Positions 7,018 through 15,159 of a stretch of 20,043 nucleotides of DNA are shown piece by piece. The notes under the pieces were generated by a model. The model worked only from the letters and a program-made list of their open reading frames with translations. It searched no databases and was not told the DNA's origin. The stretch comes from a virus. Numbering within the stretch: the first letter of the stretch is position 1; every line of letters starts with the position of its first letter. Both the position numbers and the translations under genes were made by a program. The stretch spans positions 1-20,043 of the IMG/VR virus record IMGVR_UViG_3300030108_002455; one strand, 5' to 3'.

Positions 7018-8375
7018 TATTCGTTTAATCCTTTTGTTGATAAAGCTGTAAATCCACTTGGGACATCATACTCAAAAAGTCCAATATTGCTAGCATTAGT
7101 TCCTGCACTAGATATTGCTGTTGTTGCAAAATATCCATTACCAAAATTATACCTACTAATTCCAGTATTACCACCATAACCCCTCATAGCATGAGCAGGC
7201 ATATAATATTCTCCGGCTGTTAAATTTGTAAATGCTGCTGTAGAGTTTGCATAAGTTTGATCTGCTCCACCAGAACCATTAGCCCATTGACCATTTCTAC
7301 CAAATGTTATTTTATTGTTGTCCAAATCTAATGCGATCATCATAATATCATCTGTGCTAAAGCCACCCATGTAAGCTGATTGAGCATCGTCTCCCGCTTT
7401 ATTACCATTAGAAAATTGAACACTTTTACCTCCATATGGTGTGCCTTGTAAACCATGACCTGTGCTTACATTTGAAAAATTTGATGATGCTCTAGCCACA
7501 CCTACTTGATCTATTTCTGCTAAGTCTGCAGCTTTTACTTCCCAATAAAATTTACCAGAATTTGCTGCTAAAGTAGAACCTATATAACTATAATCACTTC
7601 CATTGTTTCCACCACTTGCAGTATTATTACCTTGTAATATAGATATGTATCTTGTGTTTATTGGATTTAATGTACAAAAAATATTACTTGGACAATCTTC
7701 TGTTTTTGTAAGTGTACCATTTCCTGAACTCCAATTATTAGAGTTAGGTGATTCATCTGTTAATGAATTACCATTTTTTAAAATAAAGAAACCATTAGTT
7801 CCATAAGATACACTAGGGGTCGTATTTATTTTCCATTCTCCAGTTGTGCTATCAAAAGAACCGAAGTCTGATGCTTGATATAATTGATTATCACAAAAGT
7901 GAATATGAGAAAGCGAACCATCAAAATATTGTGTATTATTTCCACTTCCAATTTTCCAAGTTTGAGAATTATTACCAAAGTTAAATAAACTTTCTCTGCC
8001 TGATGTAGGATTTGTATCTGTTGCAAATGATGTTTCCTCCACACCATTAATCCACATTTTCATTCTATCTCCTGCTGTACTATTTGAACTATCCCATCTT
8101 AAAACAATATGATACCAACCATTACAATCTCTAAAAACTCTATTAGTTTGTAATCTACCACCATTAGAATATGAACCTGCTTGATAACTCCACCAATCTA
8201 ATTTATCATCAGAAGCACCAAATCTAACAACATCTTGATTATTGTTATCTAAATGACAAGTTGAAACAACTTGGTCGCCATTAGTTATAGTTCCTCTTTT
8301 AAGCCAAAAACTCCAAGTCCATTTTGTTCTTGTTCCACTTGAGGCATAAGCTTTACTGATATTTGTACTAGCCAT
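7017..8375 (-). CDS. LamG-like plus SPRY-like appendage protein, copy C, 452 aa
   Basis: This is a 452-residue protein with two concanavalin-like beta-sandwich modules. Residues 17-200 resemble LamG/pentraxin-type domains: WTWSFWLKRG, LQTNRVFRDCNGWYHIVLRWD, then MKMWINGVEETSF and IGSGNNTQYFDGSLSHIHF. Residues 262-415 resemble SPRY: ANSGKFYWEVKAADLAEIDQ, then DDIMMIALDLDNNKITFGRNG. The tail, 410-452 (NFGNGYFATTAISSAG, then LFEYDVPSGFTALSTKGLNE), is shared with the two paralogues and is typical of marine phage SPRY proteins. Such folds often bind glycans or proteins, so receptor binding is plausible but not shown. No signal peptide or membrane segment is present. AGGAGGA lies about 13 bases upstream, and the start overlaps the previous stop. 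Confidence 0.8.
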   Translation of the reverse strand: MASTNISKAYASSGTRTKWTWSFWLKRGTITNGDQVVSTCHLDNNNQDVVRFGASDDKLDWWSYQAGSYSNGGRLQTNRVFRDCNGWYHIVLRWDSSNSTAGDRMKMWINGVEETSFATDTNPTSGRESLFNFGNNSQTWKIGSGNNTQYFDGSLSHIHFCDNQLYQASDFGSFDSTTGEWKINTTPSVSYGTNGFFILKNGNSLTDESPNSNNWSSGNGTLTKTEDCPSNIFCTLNPINTRYISILQGNNTASGGNNGSDYSYIGSTLAANSGKFYWEVKAADLAEIDQVGVARASSNFSNVSTGHGLQGTPYGGKSVQFSNGNKAGDDAQSAYMGGFSTDDIMMIALDLDNNKITFGRNGQWANGSGGADQTYANSTAAFTNLTAGEYYMPAHAMRGYGGNTGISRYNFGNGYFATTAISSAGTNASNIGLFEYDVPSGFTALSTKGLNE

Positions 8376-9541
8376 TAGTTAAACTGTGCTCCTCCTGTTG
8401 CACCGTGAGATATTGTAATTGTAAACTGACGGTCCGCTGTTTGGGCCTGTGCATCTGTTGCTCGTATAGTAAACGTATACGTTGTCGTAGCAGTTGACCC
8501 TGATTCAGTACCAGTGATCGCACCAGTACTTGTATTTAAACTTGCACCACCTGGAAGTGATCCAGATTGTACCGCAAAAGTTGTAGCATTTGTTGCAGCT
8601 ACTGTAAAGTTGATAGTTCCCGCAGCCGCTACTGTTCCTAAACTGCCTGCCGCAGTTGTCCATGCAGGTGCATCAGATACAGTTAATAAAGCTGTTCCAG
8701 ATCTACATGCAATACCATCGTTATTTTCTAATCTTAAAAAGTATGTGCCATCTACAGATATTGTAAATGTTGCAACAACTGTTGTTGCATTTGTAAATGA
8801 TACTGAATCTGCAGTGACTATTGCACCAGTAGATGAATTGATTGCATCAACAAAAGGTGGTGTTGAACTGTCTTTAAAATTTGTACCTGTAAGTGTTACA
8901 GCTGTTTGTGTGTTTTCAATAACACTTGGACTAATAGATCCTATAGTTGGAAACGTAATACTATCTGCAAAAGATAATGTCCCTGATCCGTTGGTCGCGA
9001 TTACTTGATTGGCTGTACCATCAGCTGTTGGTAATTTTAAAAATGCACCTGTGTTAATTGTAGATGAATTATGGTTTATAAAATTACCCATGTTCGCATG
9101 TGATGAACATTGGTAGTATAAAATGTTTGGTGTATCATTATCGACTGCAATAGTTGTGTGTGCACCAGCATTACCTGGTGTGCCAGATGTAGTTACACCT
9201 GTTGTAAATTGTGTTTGCTTTGATACGTTGTTATAAAATCTTAATGGGTGACCAGAGTTAGATGCATCTGATTGATCAAACTTGTAGTAATATGGTTTAC
9301 CTGTATCGTTACCTTTTAATTCAATGATAGGTGTTTGAATACCATTTATAAAATAACCATTAGAACTTCCAACATTGTGATATGGAGAGGCTGCAGTTTT
9401 AGATGCAACAGTTACTGTAAATACTTTTGGACTTGATGAAGAAAAGTAATCTCCTTCAAATCCTCCACCACCAGAATCTTTACTGATGATCAGGTTACCC
9501 TGTTGATCTTGGATCGTATCTACTTTTAATATACTACTCAT
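8375..9541 (-). CDS. Cupredoxin-like plus IPT/TIG plus Ig-like appendage protein, copy C, 388 aa
   Basis: This is a 388-residue protein about 125 residues longer than its two paralogues. The N-terminal tag SSILKVDTIQDQQGNLIIS fits marine phage fibre starts. Residues 38-160 form an extra domain: KVFTVTVASK, then YYYKFDQSDASNSGHPLRFY and YYQCSSHANMGNFI. H98, C145, H148 and M151 match the ligand order of type-1 copper proteins. Residues 165-192 are a linker of a type I know from phages (LKLPTADGTANQVIATNGSG). An IPT/TIG-like domain (200-288, SPSVIENTQTAVTLTGTNF) and a He_PIG/cadherin-like Ig domain (290-377, ending TYTFTIRATDAQAQTADRQF) follow, then GGAQFN. Copper binding is inferred from motif order only. 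The ribosome site is weak (AAGA). Confidence 0.75.
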   Translation of the reverse strand: MSSILKVDTIQDQQGNLIISKDSGGGGFEGDYFSSSSPKVFTVTVASKTAASPYHNVGSSNGYFINGIQTPIIELKGNDTGKPYYYKFDQSDASNSGHPLRFYNNVSKQTQFTTGVTTSGTPGNAGAHTTIAVDNDTPNILYYQCSSHANMGNFINHNSSTINTGAFLKLPTADGTANQVIATNGSGTLSFADSITFPTIGSISPSVIENTQTAVTLTGTNFKDSSTPPFVDAINSSTGAIVTADSVSFTNATTVVATFTISVDGTYFLRLENNDGIACRSGTALLTVSDAPAWTTAAGSLGTVAAAGTINFTVAATNATTFAVQSGSLPGGASLNTSTGAITGTESGSTATTTYTFTIRATDAQAQTADRQFTITISHGATGGAQFN

Positions 9542-9543
9542 AA

Positions 9544-10614
9544 TTATCTTGCCGTTGCCGGTATACTTTGTCCTACGTTAGCTACTAATGGCTCAGCTGC
9601 AAATGCCAAGTAACAATATGTATTTCCATTTCCATTGACATCATTATTAGCCATTCTAAGTTTAAAACCATTTGATACTAAATCTATTTTATCATCTGCA
9701 TCTTCTGCATCGTTATTGTTAGGATGTAAATCATCGTTATCAACATTATACCCTTCTCTTTTATTATCATAAATATACCAATCATCAGATGCATCAGTTC
9801 GTTTGATCAGAACAAAAGCAGGTTTAAATCCTGTGTAAATAAATGCTCCATCTGCGTTGTCATTACCTGTATATGCACCAGACTGGCTAAATCCTTTTAC
9901 GTTTGCAAAACAGTAGGCTACATATTGTTGACTACCATTATTTAAATCATCATTATCACCAAGAGTAAATACTGTGCTTGTTGGAGTAGTGTTGTACCAA
10001 TATGCTGAATCTGTATTGTAGTAATCATTTGAATTTAGTCTTAAAGCTCTAGTGTTAGCAGAAGGCACACCTACATTATAAACTCTCCAATCTTTTACAA
10101 CTCCATCTAGTTTTTTAATTATTATACATTTTGGAACTGCACCAAGATGATGAGGTATAGTATGACCGTTTGAAGAATTACCACCATATTTAATAATAGA
10201 AAATCCGGCTGTAGTATTTACAGAATAAGTGTATGCTTTGCCTGTACCTGAACCAGTGGTTGTACCAGAACCAGTTGTTCCTGCTCTCCAATTCCATGCT
10301 ACATAAGTTCTTCCGATACCACTTACTGCATCTCCAGCTGTTACTGTAAAACCATCTGTACCAAAAGCACTTAAATATCCATTACTGTAGTTAGTAGTTT
10401 CTATATCATTTGTGTTTGAAAATAATGTTTTATTAACACCTCTTAGTGAATCTGTTAAAATATGAGGAAAAGCTGTACCACCATGACTTCTAGTTTTTAT
10501 CCAAGTAAAGTCTGGTTGAAAACCTACACCTGTTACTGATTTTGCAGCATCAGTGCCTGTATATAAAACTGAATTCATATATGAACTAGATTTTGAAATT
10601 CCTGAGTATGCCAT
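9544..10614 (-). CDS. Three-repeat appendage protein (DUF7483-type), copy B, 356 aa
   Basis: This is a 356-residue paralogue of the copy A and C proteins. The repeat units fall at residues 18-111 (YTGTDAAKSVTGVGFQPDFT to VAWNWRAG), 143-237 (YGGNSSNGHTIPHHLGAVPK to YVAYCFANV) and 248-342 (YTGNDNADGAFIYTGFKPAF to YCYLAFAAEP). The end is SIPATAR. The second unit differs most from the other copies (tandem Asn/Tyr-rich stretch 194-209). An acidic, Asn-rich insertion lies at 289-309. Cysteines are C163, C235 and C334. No enzyme motif is visible. The gene starts nine bases after the preceding gene, with AGGA before the ATG. It is probably part of a host-contacting appendage; this is inferred from cassette context and not from a known activity. 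Confidence 0.75.
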   Translation of the reverse strand: MAYSGISKSSSYMNSVLYTGTDAAKSVTGVGFQPDFTWIKTRSHGGTAFPHILTDSLRGVNKTLFSNTNDIETTNYSNGYLSAFGTDGFTVTAGDAVSGIGRTYVAWNWRAGTTGSGTTTGSGTGKAYTYSVNTTAGFSIIKYGGNSSNGHTIPHHLGAVPKCIIIKKLDGVVKDWRVYNVGVPSANTRALRLNSNDYYNTDSAYWYNTTPTSTVFTLGDNDDLNNGSQQYVAYCFANVKGFSQSGAYTGNDNADGAFIYTGFKPAFVLIKRTDASDDWYIYDNKREGYNVDNDDLHPNNNDAEDADDKIDLVSNGFKLRMANNDVNGNGNTYCYLAFAAEPLVANVGQSIPATAR

Positions 10615-10622
10615 ATTATATC

Positions 10623-11972
10623 CTATCCATAAGTATTTATATTTTTTGTATTTAATGCGTAATATCCAGATGGTACATCATATTCAAATAAAGATCCATT
10701 ACCATTTGAACCTGCAGAAGTTATAGCTGTTGTACCAAAAAATCCATTACCAAAATTTACTGAAAATTGTTCGTTAGCATAATATTGAGAAAAAGCAGGT
10801 ACATACGTTGTATTAGCTGCTATTATCATTGCACCAGTTCCTGTACTACCAGATGTTGGTACACCACTATTTTGATATGTTCCATTTTTAGAAAAATACA
10901 TTTTAGCATTATCTAAATCCATAGCAACACCTATAATATCTCCTGCTGTCCAACTATTACCAAAACTAAATGTTTGATTATTATTACCACTATTACCACT
11001 TTGTGCATGATAACCATATCCTCTTCCTTGTTTATAAAATTGTTGGTTATTAGCCTCATTTGTCATTTGTTCTATATCAACAATTCCAACCCAAAAATTA
11101 TTTGGGTCTGAGTTTTGTATTTGGTCAACTTTCATTTCAAAATAATATTTTCCACTAGATGCACCTAGTGTTCCATAAAAACTTCTCCAAGCATTAGATG
11201 TAGGTGTGCTTGCTTTTGATAAAGCACCATTTTCTATGGTTACTTGAGATGCAGAATATGTGAGTTGATTTATTACAGAGGAAACATTTGACGGTGTATC
11301 AAGTGCTTGTTTTAAATTTCCAGCAACTGTCCAGTTATTTGTATTAGTAGAACTATCTAAACCTAAATTACTGGAGTTTTCAAATTTTATATGTGCACCA
11401 TTAGTACCCCAAGTAACACCAGATGGTGTTTTAAATTTCCAAATACCAGATGTAGAATCTGTTTCACCAAATACAGTAGGAGCTAATTGTTGTCCATCTA
11501 CAAATGCAACATGACTCATGTAACCATTAAAAAAATTTCCAATACCCACTTGACCTATGTAGTGTGCAGTTGATGCTTTATTTATAAATGTATCTTGGTT
11601 TTGACTTGGATAAGTTGTAGTTCTATCCCAAGTATATTGTTCTCCATTTATATATAATTTTACTCTGTTAGCTGCTGTGGCTTGAGTTGTATCAGTAGCT
11701 ACTACTATATGATACCAAGCTGAAGTATCTCTAAATAATCTGTTAGTTGCTAAACTTGCTTTTATAGCACCACCTTGATAATCATAATAAAAGAAATAAT
11801 TATCAGGATGAAAAGATAGTTGTGCATAATTATTTCCATCTGTATATGCTGCAAACACATCCATATAAACACCTGAACTAGATAATTTAGATCTTTTTAT
11901 CCAAGCGCTCCAAGTCCATTTATCAGCGTTAGTTGGTGTTCCTAATGTTCTACTTAATGCACTATTTGCCAT
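10623..11972 (-). CDS. LamG-like plus SPRY-like appendage protein, copy B, 449 aa
   Basis: This is a 449-residue protein. Residues 18-200 are LamG-like: WTWSAWIKRS, LATNRLFRDTSAWYHIVVAT, DTTQATAANRVKLYINGEQY, then YIGQVGIGNFFNGYMSHVAF. Residues 265-408 are SPRY-like: ASSGKYYFEMKVDQI, NNFWVGIVDIEQ and WTAGDIIGVAMDLDNAKMYF. The C-terminal tail is VNFGNGFFGTTAITSAG, then LFEYDVPSGYYALNTKNINT. The phrase DTTQAT is shared with copy A, which fits a common ancestor for the cassettes. The protein has no cysteines. It lies nine bases after the Ig gene, with AGGA upstream. Both domains are ConA-like sandwiches that commonly bind sugars or peptides; a ligand cannot be named from sequence. Confidence 0.8.
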   Translation of the reverse strand: MANSALSRTLGTPTNADKWTWSAWIKRSKLSSSGVYMDVFAAYTDGNNYAQLSFHPDNYFFYYDYQGGAIKASLATNRLFRDTSAWYHIVVATDTTQATAANRVKLYINGEQYTWDRTTTYPSQNQDTFINKASTAHYIGQVGIGNFFNGYMSHVAFVDGQQLAPTVFGETDSTSGIWKFKTPSGVTWGTNGAHIKFENSSNLGLDSSTNTNNWTVAGNLKQALDTPSNVSSVINQLTYSASQVTIENGALSKASTPTSNAWRSFYGTLGASSGKYYFEMKVDQIQNSDPNNFWVGIVDIEQMTNEANNQQFYKQGRGYGYHAQSGNSGNNNQTFSFGNSWTAGDIIGVAMDLDNAKMYFSKNGTYQNSGVPTSGSTGTGAMIIAANTTYVPAFSQYYANEQFSVNFGNGFFGTTAITSAGSNGNGSLFEYDVPSGYYALNTKNINTYG

Positions 11973-11981
11973 AATATTATC

Positions 11982-12767
11982 CTAGTTAAACTGTCCTGAG
12001 TTATTTGCTTGTGTTGTTACAGTTATAGTAAACGCACGATCCGCAGTCTGCCCTTCAGCGTCTGTGGCTCGTATCGTAAAACTATATGTTGTATCAGATG
12101 TAGCACCAGATTCAGTTCCAGTCAATGTAGATGAACCTGATCCACTATTTAATGTCATACCACCTGGAAATGTTCCAGATACTTTTGCCATTGATACTGA
12201 GTTAGTTGCTGTTAATGTAATTGTTCCAAAGCTTGCTCCAGCAGAAAATGAACCTAATGATCCTGCTGAAGTTACCCACGCTGGTGCATCAGAAACCGTT
12301 AATACAGCACCTGTTTGTACTGCATTACCATCTGGGTTTTCAATATATAATTTATAAGTTCCGTCAACAGGTAAAGTAAATTTAGCTGTAATACTTGATG
12401 CAGATGAAAATGATACTTCATCAGCTACAACAGTTGCTCCTGTAGAATTATTGATAGCTGTAACCAAAGGTACAGATACAAAGTTACCACCAGCTATTGT
12501 ACAAGTCGTTTGTGTGTTTTCAATTGTTGATGGTGTAATAGATGAAAAAGTTGGTCTTGTTTCTGTAGTTAAAGTAATAGATCCACCAAGCGCTACTGCT
12601 TGACCGTTGATTGTAATTTGTCCTGAACCTGTAAGAGCTGAGTTTGCAATGTTCTGTGTACCAGCAAATGTTGCACCTGCTGGAATAGTTATAGTATCAC
12701 CACTATCTCCTAGCTGTACATTTGTCCCGGATCGTGGACTTATTTTATTTACTTTTACTTCACTCAT
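11982..12767 (-). CDS. IPT/TIG plus Ig-like appendage protein, copy B, 261 aa
   Basis: This is a 261-residue protein. Residues 1-35 (MSEVKVNKISPRSGTNVQLG, GDTITIPAGATF) are a start I know from marine phage fibres. Residues 47-65 (GSGQITINGQAVALGGSIT) resemble a shaft linker. Residues 73-158 are an IPT/TIG-like domain (SSITPSTIENTQTTCTIAGG to YIENPDGNAVQTGAVLTVSD). Residues 160-250 are a He_PIG/cadherin-like Ig domain ending TTYSFTIRATDAEGQTADRA. The end NNSGQFN is nearly shared with copies A and C. Ig-like domains on phage particles are known as weak carbohydrate-binding or structural spacer modules. The start overlaps the three-repeat gene of copy A (TAATG), whose last codons supply the AGGAG site. 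Confidence 0.8.
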   Translation of the reverse strand: MSEVKVNKISPRSGTNVQLGDSGDTITIPAGATFAGTQNIANSALTGSGQITINGQAVALGGSITLTTETRPTFSSITPSTIENTQTTCTIAGGNFVSVPLVTAINNSTGATVVADEVSFSSASSITAKFTLPVDGTYKLYIENPDGNAVQTGAVLTVSDAPAWVTSAGSLGSFSAGASFGTITLTATNSVSMAKVSGTFPGGMTLNSGSGSSTLTGTESGATSDTTYSFTIRATDAEGQTADRAFTITVTTQANNSGQFN

Positions 12768-13783
12768 TATTCTCCTACCGCTGGTATGTTATTCGTTCCT
12801 ACAATCGGGTTTTCTGCAAACGCCATGTAGATATATGGTTTTCCGCTTGCATTAAAAGCGTTATTATTACTTCTAGGTTTAAAACCATTAGAATAAAAAT
12901 CAATATCTACAGAACCTTCAGAATTATTTAAATTAGGATATAAAACTTTATTTAAAGGATTACCCCCATTAGTAGTTCTTTTAAGATCATGCATGTGCCA
13001 ATTATCAGTATCATTAGTAACCTTAAAAATAACAAAAGATGGTTTAAATCCTGTATAAATAAATGTTCCATTAGCATCACCATTTCCTGTATAATTTCCA
13101 AATTTTGAATATCCTTTTTTTTCTGCAAAACAATAAGCTATTAATTGATGAGTATTTCCAAAACCTAAATTAGTAAATGTTGTAGATGTTGAAAAACCAT
13201 AAGTTCCAAGAGTTAAATCTGCTTTAGCATTAGTACCACTTAATATTAAATAATCTAATGTATCATCAACATATTTATATACCCAATACCAAGGGCCACT
13301 ACCATCTGTTCTTTTATAAATAATTATTTTTGGTGCAACACCTAGTCCATGTCCAATACCATCACTATCTGAACCATTAGATGTCCATTTTACAATACTA
13401 AATCCTGCTGTTGTGTTTGCAGATACAGTAGAAGCTATGTCTCCATCACTATTAGCTGAACCTGAACCACCTGCTTTCCAATTCCATCCAACTATATTAT
13501 TTCCATTGCCATTAGTGTCACCTCTATTTCCAACATAAAAACCATCTGATTGAAAAGTAAAATCTGCACCAATATCTATTTCAGCTTCATCAGTGTTAGT
13601 TTTTAATCTTTTTGACTGACCTCTTACCACATCATACATATTGTGGTTATTATTAGCTGACCTATTTTTTATCCATGACCAATCTGGTTGAAATCCTACT
13701 CCAGTGATGGTTTGAGTTGTAGAACCATTACCCACATATGTTACTGTATTAAAATGTAATCCTGGTTTATTTATCTGTGCCAT
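12767..13783 (-). CDS. Three-repeat appendage protein (DUF7483-type), copy A, 338 aa
   Basis: This is a 338-residue protein in which the threefold internal repeat is clearest. The units are residues 16-105 (YVGNGSTTQTITGVGFQPDW to VGWNWKAG), 133-222 (WTSNGSDSDGIGHGLGVAPK to LIAYCFAEK) and 231-326 (YTGNGDANGTFIYTGFKPSF to IYMAFAENP). The distance from the first motif to the middle GF motif is 65, 63 and 69 residues. The end NNIPAVGE differs from the TAR ending of copies B and C, and its codons contain the AGGAG ribosome site of the next gene. I recall the family as DUF7483 (name from memory). GAGGAG in the last codons of the SPRY gene serves as its own ribosome site. A receptor-contact role is inferred from context. 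Confidence 0.75.
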   Translation of the reverse strand: MAQINKPGLHFNTVTYVGNGSTTQTITGVGFQPDWSWIKNRSANNNHNMYDVVRGQSKRLKTNTDEAEIDIGADFTFQSDGFYVGNRGDTNGNGNNIVGWNWKAGGSGSANSDGDIASTVSANTTAGFSIVKWTSNGSDSDGIGHGLGVAPKIIIYKRTDGSGPWYWVYKYVDDTLDYLILSGTNAKADLTLGTYGFSTSTTFTNLGFGNTHQLIAYCFAEKKGYSKFGNYTGNGDANGTFIYTGFKPSFVIFKVTNDTDNWHMHDLKRTTNGGNPLNKVLYPNLNNSEGSVDIDFYSNGFKPRSNNNAFNASGKPYIYMAFAENPIVGTNNIPAVGE

Positions 13784-15159
13784 TAACTATACTCCTCTGC
13801 GTTTAATGATTTAGTACACAATGCTCGATAGCCCGCTGGGACATCGTATTCAAAAATACCTTCCCCATCATCTGGATTTTCCGCTGATGCTACAGCAGTT
13901 GTTCCAAAATATCCATTACCAAAATTAAAATCAAATTTAGATGGAGATGAAGTTCCTGTATCATCTGTTTGTGCAAAGAAATAAGCACCATCATTAGTGG
14001 CACTAGCAGCAATTATTGAAACTGCTCCTGTTCCTGAAGCACCAGAAGTTGGGTTTCCACTATTTTGCCAAGCATCATTATTTTTTCTAAAATATAATTT
14101 ATTATTATCTAAATCTAATGCCATGCTTATAATATCTCCTGTAGTATATGTTGTGTTGTACCCAGATAAATCTCCACCTCCATTACCTGCTACTGCTCCA
14201 TTAGATGAATAATAACCCCAACTATGAGTAGCGTTTAAAATACTACCATTTGTTCTAGCTAAATTTGCAGAATCTCCTGTTATACCAATGACATTTCTTG
14301 AATAAGTATTATCTACTGTTGCTTTTGCTTCACAATAATATTTTCCAGATGTCATTCCTAAAGTTGTACAACCACCCCATTTATAACTACCTGATGAGTT
14401 GTTTGTTATTGAAGTAGTATTAGCATTTGAAAAAGTTGGACCATTACTTGTTGGAACAAGTAAAGGATTTAATGTAGCAAAAACATTACTAGGTGTATCT
14501 TTATTTTGTATAATAGTACCTGTAGTTGTTAAATTATTAGATCCTGCAGAATCTAATCCCATGTTTGCTGAGTTATCAAATTTTAAAAAGAATCCATTTG
14601 TTCCATAAGTTACCGTTGGTGCAGTTTTTGGTTTCCAAATTCCTGTTGTTGCATCTGTTTCACCAAAAGTTGATGGTGTATAGGCTGTTCCATCTACATA
14701 ATGAAAATGTGCCATTTCTCCATCCCAATGATGGGTATTTGTGCTTGCTCTTCTTCCAACTGTATGAGTTCCACTAGCAAGGTTAAAAAGAGTATCATAG
14801 TTTTGAGCTGGATATGAAGGTGTACCACTGCCACCATCATCCCATTCTGTTATTTGTACATTATTTATCCAACATTTAAACCTATTTGTATCTGTGGCTT
14901 GTGTTGTGTCTACTGCAGCTACCATGTGATACCAACCATTTGTATCTCTTAACTGTAGTTTTGAACGAAATTGTGATCCCATATAACAATCAACTTTATT
15001 GTCTTGTAACCAAAACCCATGATCTCCACCAGAGGCTGCTGTTAAAGCTTGATAATTACCTGATCCTATACTTGGATTTGATACTTTAAACCAAAAAGAA
15101 AAAGTATATGTTTTTCTGTTTCCTGATGTAAAAGTTCGTGATAAGTGTGCTGATGCCAT
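13783..15159 (-). CDS. LamG-like plus SPRY-like appendage protein, copy A, 458 aa
   Basis: This is a 458-residue protein. Residues 17-200 are LamG-like: TYTFSFWFKVSN, LQLRDTNGWYHMVAAVDTTQ, NRFKCWINNVQITEWDDGGS, then HTVGRRASTNTHHWDGEMAH. Residues 258-415 are SPRY-like: MTSGKYYCEAKATVDNTYSR, WGYYSSNGAVAGNGGG, TGDIISMALDLDNNKLYFRK. The tail FNFGNGYFGTTAVASAENPD, then IFEYDVPAGYRALCTK, matches the paralogues. Acidic loops such as EWDDGGSG (105-112) could bind calcium, as in some LamG domains; that is speculative. AGGAGG lies upstream, and the start overlaps the Ig gene stop. The likely role is a lectin-type tip or side domain on a tail appendage. Confidence 0.8.
   Translation of the reverse strand: MASAHLSRTFTSGNRKTYTFSFWFKVSNPSIGSGNYQALTAASGGDHGFWLQDNKVDCYMGSQFRSKLQLRDTNGWYHMVAAVDTTQATDTNRFKCWINNVQITEWDDGGSGTPSYPAQNYDTLFNLASGTHTVGRRASTNTHHWDGEMAHFHYVDGTAYTPSTFGETDATTGIWKPKTAPTVTYGTNGFFLKFDNSANMGLDSAGSNNLTTTGTIIQNKDTPSNVFATLNPLLVPTSNGPTFSNANTTSITNNSSGSYKWGGCTTLGMTSGKYYCEAKATVDNTYSRNVIGITGDSANLARTNGSILNATHSWGYYSSNGAVAGNGGGDLSGYNTTYTTGDIISMALDLDNNKLYFRKNNDAWQNSGNPTSGASGTGAVSIIAASATNDGAYFFAQTDDTGTSSPSKFDFNFGNGYFGTTAVASAENPDDGEGIFEYDVPAGYRALCTKSLNAEEYS

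Larger units (their letters stand above)
5980..9541 (-). repeat. Appendage cassette, third copy (copy C)
   Basis: This is the third consecutive occurrence of the order Ig-type gene, LamG/SPRY-type gene, three-repeat gene. It is the longest copy because its Ig-type gene carries an extra cupredoxin-like domain and linker. Similarity to the other copies is clear in protein motifs, with only patches visible in DNA, so the duplication is old or the copies were acquired separately. Confidence 0.85.
9544..12767 (-). repeat. Appendage cassette, second copy (copy B)
   Basis: This is the second occurrence of the three-gene order, about 3.2 kb long like the first. Its genes are separated by a few bases instead of sharing stop/start codons, unlike copy A. 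Protein similarity to copies A and C runs along all three genes. Confidence 0.85.

Noticed and set aside
8514-9008. 164-residue open frame on the plus strand
   Set aside because: It is antisense to the IPT/TIG and Ig part of the copy C protein. Its Val/Ala/Pro-rich composition is the mirror of Thr/Asn/Ser codons, and no ribosome site or neighbour supports it.
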